In this document: positions 37,452-45,300 of the stretch, piece after piece
Layout: each line of letters begins with the position of its first letter
How positions within the stretch are numbered: the stretch's first letter is position 1
Assembly: GCF_000876655.1 (NCBI RefSeq)
Contig: NZ_JYCN01000009.1
Span: forward strand, 271,833-335,832
Direction: 5' to 3'
Origin: Arthrobacter sp. SPG23
Lineage (GTDB): Bacteria; Actinomycetota; Actinomycetes; Actinomycetales; Micrococcaceae
DNA length: 64,000 nt
Program-made: the position numbers and the translations under genes
Notes under the pieces: model-generated
Database searches by the model: none
Seen by the model: the letters and a program-made list of their open reading frames with translations, nothing else
What the model was told of the DNA's origin: nothing

Positions 37452-38413
37452 GCCATCTCCATCAGGGGGTGTTTGGTGTTCCAGCAGGTCAGATGGGCCA
37501 GCTGGGGGCGACGTTGGGGGAGTTCGACGGCGATGCCGGCGGCGGTCACCGCTCCGGCGGCGCGGGAGATGTTGCGGCTGCGGAGCGCGCCGTGGTTGCG
37601 GACCTCCACGGCCGCCGGGCCGCCGTCGAGCGTTCCGAAGTCCATCGCCTGGACGTGGGCGGCGAAGTCGCGGGCGCGCTGGCCGGCCATCGCCCCGGAT
37701 GCCACCGTCTGGGGCGGCAGGAGCTCGAGATCGAGCAGGGCCGCCTCGATCAGCTGGCGGTAGTGGCGGAGGAAGAGCGTGCTGGTGCCGAAGACTTCCA
37801 GGAGCAGGGGCTGCTGGCCGCGGCCGATCACCACGCCGCGCTGGCCTTCCAGCGGCTTGGGTGCGTCTGCGGCGCTGAAGCGGTTCCGTTCCTCCTTGTC
37901 GTCCTTGAACCAGTCCATGTGCTGGAGGAGGGAGCTAGTGGCGGAGGCGCCCCGGGCGTTGTCGAAGCGGCTGACCCGCTCCCAGATTCTGCCCTGGCGG
38001 TTGCCGCCGCGCTGCCCGCCGGGGCCGTTGGCCAGCTCGGACCAGACGCTGAGCGGGGCGCGCCGGGCCTGACGGCGGTGGCTGCTTTCACCTGCTTCCC
38101 AGCGGCCGGCCTCGACGCAGAAGGTGTCGATGTCGCGGGTTTCGCCCGGGCCGAGGACGACGTCGCGGGCACAGGTCCGGTGCTGCTGTCCGCCTTCGAG
38201 CAGCTCGCCTTCCAGGAGCAGCGCGGGGTGCGGGCCGTTGTTGGTGACGGTGAGGCGGCCCACCTGGGCGCCGCCGGCGAGTTCGGTGACGGCGACGTCG
38301 GCGTGGGTGCCGGTGCTGATGCCGAGACTGCCCGAGCCGGAGGTCCAGACGGGGAAGATACTCAGGGGGCCGAGCCTGCTGCCGGCGCCGACGTGGAGCT
38401 GTGGGACTTTCAT
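37448..38413 (-). CDS. ARPP-1-like domain protein
   Basis: A 321-aa protein that fits the ARPP-1 family, named for association with ADP-ribosylglycohydrolase and rhodanese-phosphatase proteins. The basis is the N-terminal LHVGAGSRLGPLSIFPVW, the LLLEGELLEGGQQHRT motif and the gene partners. The catalytic role of the family is not established; it is thought to act in NAD or ADP-ribose metabolism. The start ATG 38413 has GGAGG upstream. It heads a two-gene operon with the hydrolase-phosphatase fusion and is divergent from the Nudix regulator. Confidence 0.7.
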   Translation of the reverse strand: MKVPQLHVGAGSRLGPLSIFPVWTSGSGSLGISTGTHADVAVTELAGGAQVGRLTVTNNGPHPALLLEGELLEGGQQHRTCARDVVLGPGETRDIDTFCVEAGRWEAGESSHRRQARRAPLSVWSELANGPGGQRGGNRQGRIWERVSRFDNARGASATSSLLQHMDWFKDDKEERNRFSAADAPKPLEGQRGVVIGRGQQPLLLEVFGTSTLFLRHYRQLIEAALLDLELLPPQTVASGAMAGQRARDFAAHVQAMDFGTLDGGPAAVEVRNHGALRSRNISRAAGAVTAAGIAVELPQRRPQLAHLTCWNTKHPLMEMA

Positions 38414-38429
38414 GGTGACCTCCAGTTGA

Positions 38430-38451
38430 TTTAATGCATTTCTGCGCTAAT
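38430..38451. promoter_or_regulatory. Operator 1 for the NrtR-like regulator
   Basis: Arms TTTAATGCA (38430-38438) and TGCGCTAAT (38443-38451) are separated by 4 nt. The form is an imperfect inverted repeat of the same 9-4-9 layout as the second site 48 bp away. It lies 17 nt upstream of the ARPP-1-like start, a good position for repression. Confidence 0.6.
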
Positions 38452-38477
38452 TGATCCCAGTATGCACGGCTTGCGTC

Positions 38478-38499
38478 TTTAGCGCAATACTGCGATAAA
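38478..38499. promoter_or_regulatory. Operator 2 for the NrtR-like regulator
   Basis: Arms TTTAGCGCA (38478-38486) and TGCGATAAA (38491-38499) form an inverted repeat with one mismatch and a 4-nt spacer. It sits 6 nt before the regulator's start codon, so the regulator probably represses itself. Confidence 0.65.
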
Positions 38500-38505
38500 T
38501 AAGGT

Positions 38506-39186
38506 GTGAAGGATTCCAAGAACAGCGCTGCCCCGTCCCTGCTTGACTACCCGCGGCCGTCGGTGGCGGTGGATACGGCCGTATTGACCGTTGCGGAGGG
38601 GAGCGTGTGCGTGCTGCTGGTGCGCCGCGCGGAGGACCATCAGCACGGAAAGTGGGCCCTGCCGGGAACGTTCCTGCGTGAACGCGAGACCCTGGCGGAT
38701 GCGGTGCTGCGCTGCCTGCGCGAGAAGGCAGGTATCTCGGGGCGGGTGCCGCGGCAGCTGCAGGTGTTTGACGAGCCGGGGCGCGACGACCGCGGCTGGG
38801 TGCTGTCGGTGGCGCACGTGGACGTTGTGCCACTGGGGGCACTGCGGGAAGCTCTAGAGTCCGACGGCGTCAGGCTGGCTTCCGTGATCGGGGAACCGGA
38901 GCTGATCGCCGGACTCCCGTACGGGCACGCGGACATTGTGGCCAAGGCGGTGGAGTGGCTGCAGGCTGCTTACGCGGAGGAGCCGGATCCGGGAGCGCTG
39001 CTGGACGGGCCGTTCACGTTGAAGGACCTGCGGGAGCTGCACGAGGCGGTGGCCGGTGCCCCGTTGATGCGGGACACATTCCGGCGGTTCATGGAGCCTA
39101 AGCTGGCCGGGACCGGGCAGATGTCCGACGGGACGCGGGGGAGGCCTTCGCGGTTGTGGGTGCGGGGGGAACTAGCAGCTGGCTAA
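38506..39186 (+). CDS. NrtR-like Nudix-fold transcriptional regulator
   Basis: A 226-aa protein. The N-terminal Nudix-like domain begins VAVDTAVLTVAEGSVCVLLV and has the Nudix-box remnant TFLRERETLADAVLRCLREK, where the normal G-x5-E-x7-REUXEE pattern has been altered. Loss of the catalytic box is usual in NrtR, which binds ADP-ribose instead of hydrolysing it. The C-terminal winged helix (LKDLRELHEAVAGAPLMRDTFRRFM) binds DNA. GTG 38506 is the start, without an SD. It likely controls itself and the divergent ARPP-1/ADP-ribosylhydrolase operon through the two dyads in between. Confidence 0.82.
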   Translation: MKDSKNSAAPSLLDYPRPSVAVDTAVLTVAEGSVCVLLVRRAEDHQHGKWALPGTFLRERETLADAVLRCLREKAGISGRVPRQLQVFDEPGRDDRGWVLSVAHVDVVPLGALREALESDGVRLASVIGEPELIAGLPYGHADIVAKAVEWLQAAYAEEPDPGALLDGPFTLKDLRELHEAVAGAPLMRDTFRRFMEPKLAGTGQMSDGTRGRPSRLWVRGELAAG

Positions 39187-39443
39187 TCGCGCAATCCGCG
39201 TGGCTGACACAAGCCGCCTCGTGGGAGACACGGGGCAGCCCTGTCAGCAGCAAGGGGCTAAAAGTCGGCTCCGACGTGGCTTGCCCCGCTGTGCCGTCGG
39301 TGGCAGTTGTTGGGCCATATCCAGCGAGTACGCGACGGAGCTTCAGGATATGAAGGCGATTCAGGGTTTCGGCGCAAAGTTGTCGGAGATAGCTGTTAGA
39401 AATAACTTCGTAGGTCTACCGTGCGGTAACCGGATGGGGGAGC
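39187..39443. other. Left boundary region of the defence-like island
   Basis: About 257 nt without a gene. GC falls from here onward. It ends in GGGGGAG, the ribosome binding site of the 668-aa gene, and should contain the promoter of the long operon. No tRNA, att site or direct repeat was recognised. Confidence 0.35.
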
Positions 39444-41450
39444 ATGGAATCGCATTCTTGGGACTACGATCAGTGGCAAAGTGAACTCGATCGTGTTCTA
39501 CTTCGCGGACGTAACAACACGGACCCGGTGGTCGTGTTCGTGAGCCGCGAGATGCTAGAAGAGAATTTTCCCTTTTTTGAGGCACCGCTAGATTCCCTGG
39601 CTCGGGCAGTTCTGAACGCTATGCGGCCGGACTCTCCAAGTAAGGCGTTCGCGCCGATAAGGCAACGCCTAACGGTCTGGGAGAAGAGCTCGAGGAGTTT
39701 GGTTCCCCCTATTCTTCCCTTGGTTGCTTTGACGGTTGCAGCCGCAGCGGACATGGGGGCCGATGAAAGGGGCGGGCCGCTCATGTACTACGGTCGCCTT
39801 CAGGAGATCCTCGGAGAGCCTATAACTGCTCAGCAATTGAGCAATTCGTTCGAGGACGTTGCGTGGATGTGGCGAACACTAAGCCAGTGGATCACCGAGC
39901 AACAGTGGTTGGGTCCGAGCACGATCCTTGAGGACACGCACCTGTCGAGAATCGGGTTTGCACGCTCTCAGGCTGTGATATCGAAACAGGACGCCGCAAA
40001 CTTGCGTGACTTCTTCTTCTCAATCGGCAGAGGAAAACTGGACGATCTCACCCCCCGGCAGCTCTTGTCCGAGCTGATGCGGTGGAACCGAAAGTTCAAG
40101 CGCTTGAGCCGAGTCCTTACGCGGTCGTTGGAGGGTGATCAGACGGGCCCGGAAATGAAGTTGCTAGCGTCCGTCATGCCTCTTCTGGCAAGAAAGTGGG
40201 ACGGCCAGCCGAAAGAACATCAGTCGCAAGCCCAGCTCAGAGTTCAAATTCGTCTCGATTTGGACGCTTGGACGGCGCGTTGGGTGGTTCCGCGCCGCCA
40301 AGGGATCGATGCCCTTGATGTCGTCGACGCAAGCGGGCGGGAGCTGTCACTGCGCTCGGTGGGCGTCGGCGGCTTCTACCGCTCTACTGGTCTGCCGGAC
40401 TCTGTCGCTTCATCCATTGATTCCAGCCATAAGTGGTCTACCGCCGACGTGCGAATACAAATGAAGCCACGAAAGGTGTGGATGTTTGCAGTCGATGCTG
40501 TGTCTGGCGACTGGGTTTCAACGAACGTCTTGGAGCCGTTCGACGAAATAGCCCTGCTTATCCGGGAAGACCAGACGGAGGACTTTTGCGGGATCCTTGA
40601 CGCCGTCGGAGTCCAAGGCTACAAACGGATCGGCGGCTCTCGCCAGATCGTAAATGGATGGGACCTTTTTCTTCGAGTAAATCTCTCCGACAACGCTGAT
40701 GACACGCGGATCATTGAGTGGCTGGGGTACGGGCGTGCGTCTGTGGAGGAATCCGCTGAGTCCCCTCGCCTCGTCAATGGGCTCAGGGTCCGCTCGCACT
40801 CAGGTGTAGAGGTCTATGTCGCCGGGGGCGAACCTGACCTGGTTGTGCCTGCTACTCCGTTCGGCACTTACTCGATTTCTTTGGACGGCTCGGATGAGAT
40901 GGAATTGAGAGCGAATGGAAGCGCCCTTCCGCTTCATAAGCTCGTGACGCCAGATCCGGCCAGCCATTTCCTCTTTATTAACGACTCTCATATCCTCGAG
41001 TTTGAGACAATTGCGGTCGATGACCCTAATCTGGTTCCGGCGAACAATCTTATGGAACCGGTTACTGGCCGCAACCTAGTTAGTGTGGATACTGGGCGGG
41101 AACGAATCGTCCTTGCACGAAGCGCAGATCACTGGACTGTGACCAGGCATGGGACGATCACAAAGATAGTCGCACCAAAAATACCGGAGTGGCTGAGCAA
41201 CGCCGGCTATACAAATGAGTATCGGTTTGATGCTGAAGTTCCGGCGGACGCGGTTTGGTTGGTCACGGTCCGTCGCGATGCTATTCGCTCGATCAAGAAG
41301 CTTGGCACTGCAGATGTCGAGCTAAATCTGGATGGTATGGGAGCCTCCGAAGCGGAGTGGAAGTTCTTGTCCCGAGATGAAGGACTTGTTCAACGCGGCG
41401 CTGATTGGCTAAACGTAGTTTATCAAGCAAGAAGATTGTTGAGATTCTAG
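39444..41450 (+). CDS. Uncharacterised protein, first gene of the defence-like operon
   Basis: A 668-aa protein with a strong SD (GGGGGAG). The N-terminal 250 residues are helical (LPLVALTVAAAADMGAD, YYGRLQEILG, LWRTL-type segments, then ARSQAVISKQDAANLRDFF). They resemble, from memory, N-terminal regions of actinobacterial proteins encoded next to DUF1998 helicases. The rest is beta-rich with Trp/Gly motifs (RKVWMFAVDAVSGDWVSTN). No catalytic motif is visible. Its place just before a helix-rich protein and a DruE-like helicase recalls DruC/DruD of Druantia systems, but identity is not shown. Its TAG is followed immediately by the next gene's ATG. Confidence 0.65.
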   Translation: MESHSWDYDQWQSELDRVLLRGRNNTDPVVVFVSREMLEENFPFFEAPLDSLARAVLNAMRPDSPSKAFAPIRQRLTVWEKSSRSLVPPILPLVALTVAAAADMGADERGGPLMYYGRLQEILGEPITAQQLSNSFEDVAWMWRTLSQWITEQQWLGPSTILEDTHLSRIGFARSQAVISKQDAANLRDFFFSIGRGKLDDLTPRQLLSELMRWNRKFKRLSRVLTRSLEGDQTGPEMKLLASVMPLLARKWDGQPKEHQSQAQLRVQIRLDLDAWTARWVVPRRQGIDALDVVDASGRELSLRSVGVGGFYRSTGLPDSVASSIDSSHKWSTADVRIQMKPRKVWMFAVDAVSGDWVSTNVLEPFDEIALLIREDQTEDFCGILDAVGVQGYKRIGGSRQIVNGWDLFLRVNLSDNADDTRIIEWLGYGRASVEESAESPRLVNGLRVRSHSGVEVYVAGGEPDLVVPATPFGTYSISLDGSDEMELRANGSALPLHKLVTPDPASHFLFINDSHILEFETIAVDDPNLVPANNLMEPVTGRNLVSVDTGRERIVLARSADHWTVTRHGTITKIVAPKIPEWLSNAGYTNEYRFDAEVPADAVWLVTVRRDAIRSIKKLGTADVELNLDGMGASEAEWKFLSRDEGLVQRGADWLNVVYQARRLLRF

Positions 41451-42386
41451 ATGGATCGCGCTGAGATTTTTCTCATTTGGTTGACTAGCCAGGGAATGGG
41501 TACATATGAGCGACTTATACGAACAGTGTCCAGTCACTTCGCCGAGGAGCTGGGCGCGGGAATCTCATATGGAGCCCGGCGTATCGTTGCCCAGCTCCAG
41601 CACCTTGGTTATTTGAAAGTTGACTGGGCAAGCGGCCATTGGCAAATGCGGCCATCCAGCGTTCACCTTCTCCCTGGAGGAGTCGCTCTCGCCACCCTGC
41701 GAGGCGGCCGGCAAGCATCCACACTGCATCAATTGGAGTCCGTGGGACTTTTCCCAAAGCTTATCTCCGCCACAGGTGACGGCGAGTTTGCCTCATGCTT
41801 GCCACACACTGTTCTGCTTGAGTTTGATGGAATTCCTGAGGCTCGGGACGCATGCTCAAGTATCGGCATACGGTTCGAATCCACATACGTGGAACGGTTG
41901 GCAGCGAACCTGTCGCAAATCGGCTACTCCGACATTCCCGTCGGCGGCCCGGCTACAACTGGGGCGCCCCTGCAAAAGTTCAACCCGGTGACTTATCGAT
42001 ACAGTGACGTTGGCGAAGCCAAGGGCGACGGCCTGTACCGGCAGCAAGGATTTGGGCTCACTCGCTACTGGGGGCGAGTCGACGAGAGTTGGTACCAGAC
42101 AAATCGCGCTGAGGGGCAATGGCTCGCGTGCGCTGGGAGCCATCCAGAGTTGCTCGAGTGGGATTATCTCAAAGAACAAAAGATCGGGCAGCTAAAGGTA
42201 CCGGCGCAACTCGTTTTCCCGTTCGACCACGTTGAGGTTTTGTCGGCGTGCTCGGGCGTCCTACCGCAGCGGATATCCGGTCAAAGACACTTGTTTCACA
42301 ACGTTCCGGAAGCCGTCTATTCGGCCCTTCGGACGTCACTTTTACCCAGCATTCGCACGGCCGCTTCTATCGCATATGGGAGATAA
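41451..42386 (+). CDS. Uncharacterised protein with possible N-terminal winged helix
   Basis: A 311-aa protein. Residues about 1-65 (LTSQGMGTYERLIRTVSSHF, RRIVAQLQHLGYLKVDW) look like a winged-helix DNA-binding domain; the rest is unassigned alpha/beta with several aromatic motifs (LTRYWGRVDESWYQ). The start codon follows the upstream stop directly, and its end overlaps the helicase gene by 11 nt, so the three genes are coupled. Probably a DNA- or target-recognition subunit of the helicase; this is inference. Confidence 0.6.
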   Translation: MDRAEIFLIWLTSQGMGTYERLIRTVSSHFAEELGAGISYGARRIVAQLQHLGYLKVDWASGHWQMRPSSVHLLPGGVALATLRGGRQASTLHQLESVGLFPKLISATGDGEFASCLPHTVLLEFDGIPEARDACSSIGIRFESTYVERLAANLSQIGYSDIPVGGPATTGAPLQKFNPVTYRYSDVGEAKGDGLYRQQGFGLTRYWGRVDESWYQTNRAEGQWLACAGSHPELLEWDYLKEQKIGQLKVPAQLVFPFDHVEVLSACSGVLPQRISGQRHLFHNVPEAVYSALRTSLLPSIRTAASIAYGR

Positions 42387-45300
42387 CTTGACCTCTAGTT
42401 CGGATGGCATCGACGCCTTCGCAGCTTTTGCTTCTTTGAAAGAGGCACTTCTTCGCTACTACGACACGCCATTTGGGCTTGCCAACGAGTCCCTGATGGA
42501 AGAGCGTAGGGCACTCCTCGACAAGGATCGTGGTCTCTACCGGGAGCCGCTTCTCGAGTTGCGGGCGCCCTACAAGACAACGGGCCGATCAGTCGCGGAG
42601 TCTGCGGCGTCGGCGGGCCTCAGCTCAATCGAGGCTGAGTTCCTTACAAGCGGGCTGATGGAGCCTGGGCTTCAGCTTTACACCCATCAGGAAGCGTCTC
42701 TTCGCTCAGCCCTTCGTGGGCGAAAGAACATTGTCCTTACCCCCGGCACTGGTTCGGGCAAGACCGAGGCCTTCCTGCTGCCTATCCTCGGCCAGTTGCT
42801 CATGGAGTCGCGGAGATGGGGTGGAAAGGGATCAAGTGCCAGCGAATGGTGGGCGGGCCCCGGGATGCCCTTCTCACCCATGCGCACGCCGGTCGCCGGC
42901 CGTACGGCGGCAGTCCGAGCCCTGATTCTGTACCCCATGAATGCCCTTGTAGACGACCAACTAGTTAGGCTGCGCCGCGCTCTCGATAGCACCGAAGCGC
43001 ATAACTGGCTTGATCAGAACCGAAATGGGAACAGATTCTATTTTGGTCGGTACACCGGAGCCACTCCAGTAACTGGCTCCAGGGACAAGAAGCAAGTGGA
43101 TCTTCTGCGCTCACTCATGCTGGATGCTTCGGCCCTCTACGACGCTGCAATGACAGCGGGAAACGGACGGGAGCACTTTGTTCCAAGGCTTGACGGCGGA
43201 GAGATGTTTAGCCGATGGGACATGATCGAGTCACCCCCTGACTTCCTCATCACCAACTACTCAATGCTGAATGTGATGATGCTGCGGGACAGCGAAAGTA
43301 ATTTCTTTTCATCCACGCGCCGGTGGATGGACGAACATGAAGACAATGTTTTTACAATTGTGCTCGATGAGATGCACTCGTACAGGGGGACAGCAGGAAC
43401 CGAAGTTGCCTACTTGATTAGGAATCTGAAGAAGAGACTCGGACTCGATGTCAGGCCGCAGAAGCTCCGGGTCATCGCAGCTTCCGCCTCGCTTGAACCG
43501 GACAGGGACAAGCAATACCTATCCGACTTCTTTGCACTACCGAAAGAGTCCTTTGAGTTTCTTGGTGGCTCGATCAGTCGGCTCGATGTCGGTCCGAAAA
43601 ATCTTTCAGATTCGTGCGAGCCTCTACAGCGGGGAACTGCCGCGCCGAGTCTAAATCTGGCCGCTGCGCTCGAGAACGCCTTCTACGATGGCGCCAAGAC
43701 TCCTGAGGAAGCCACTCCCGAAGTCCGGACCCTTGCTGAACTTGGCTCGCGGCTCTTCCCTAATGAGGGAGGGGAAGTCCGGTCTGCAGCGACGATGCGG
43801 CTCCTACAAATGGCGCGGGAAAGAGAAGGTGGTATTCGCTGGCCAAAGTTGCGTGCGCATATGTTCTTCCGGAATGTCGCGGGCATGTGGGCATGCAGTG
43901 ATCCCAAATGCAGCGAGCTGCCGATCATGAGACCCCAGTCAGTTAATATAGGCCGGCTTCATGCCGTTCCCACGCCTCGATGTGGATGCGGCGCGCGCGT
44001 GCTTGAGCTCCTCTATTGTCAAGGATGCGGCGACGTAATGCTCGGAGGATACACGACAGCCGGTGCCCCACAGCAGAAATCCCTGAACCTGTCGTTGTTA
44101 TCCGATGTTCCGGATGTTTCCATGCTTCCCGACAATGCATCCCTGGACCGAACGGCCAACAACTACGTCGTTTACTGGCCCAACACACGTAATCCGGAGC
44201 TGCTAGAAAAGAACACGACCGCAGACAATGGCAAGGTCGGCTATAGCTTCAAGCCCGTATCTATGAACCCGCCCGCTGGCAGCATCAAGTCGACAGACGA
44301 TTTGCACACTGGGTGGGTGTTCAGGGCGCTTGCCCTCAAGCCCAAGGACCGCTCTCCGGAGTCAGTGCTGCCCTTTCCGATCACGTGCCCTGCATGTGGA
44401 GACGACTGGAGAATACGATTCGATGCGGCTGGCGTTCTGAAGGCCACGGACGCCCGTACGATGAGATCTCCCGTTAGGACCATGCGGACTGGCTTCGAGA
44501 AGGTGAATCAGGTTCTAATAACAGAGCTCATGCGCCAGTTCGACGACGACAATAGGAAATGTATTGTCTTCGCGGATAGTCGACAAGATTCTGCGAAGTT
44601 GGCATCCGGGATCGCGTTGAATCATTATCAAGATAGTGTGCGGTCCCTGATTTTTTCCGTGTTGAAAACGTATGGAAACTCGATGCCGGGGCTAATGCAT
44701 GCGAGGGCTTTTATTAGCGGAGAGGACAAGTCGGAACTGAACAAGGCTGCCGCAATAGCCCTGCAGAAATCTGAGCCATCGGTATTCGCCAGGTTGCAGG
44801 GCGTGTGGTCAGGTTTGTCTGACGAGACGGAAGACCTGGTCTTGGCGGATATAGCTGGTGCCCCATCCATCCTCGAGCTGTCGAGACGGGTGCGAGTTGA
44901 GTTTCTACGTCGAGGCATGAATCCTGGTGGCCCGGGTGTTGACCTGGCATCGGCGGTTGAGGCCGGGGAAGGGCCTCGGGAGGTTCCGTGGACGAAGATC
45001 TACGACTTCACTAACTCCAGTCCGGAATTGCAACCCTCCCTGAGTCCGTCACTGGAGCTGCTCTTCAAAAAGATTGAGAATGCCCTAGTGCATAACGTCG
45101 AGGAATCTTTGGTCTCGGGCTCCGGCCGAGATTTCGAATCCATAGGTCTCGGTTGGCTCTCCACAACTAAATCGGGTGATGCCTCGGGAAGTTCAAACCT
45201 CCTTGGATCGGTTGCGCAGTCAAGCTTGCGGATACTCGCCGAGAAGAAGAGATTCGTAGGACTTCGATACGAGCTCGACCAGCCCCCGGCTGCCCTGAAA

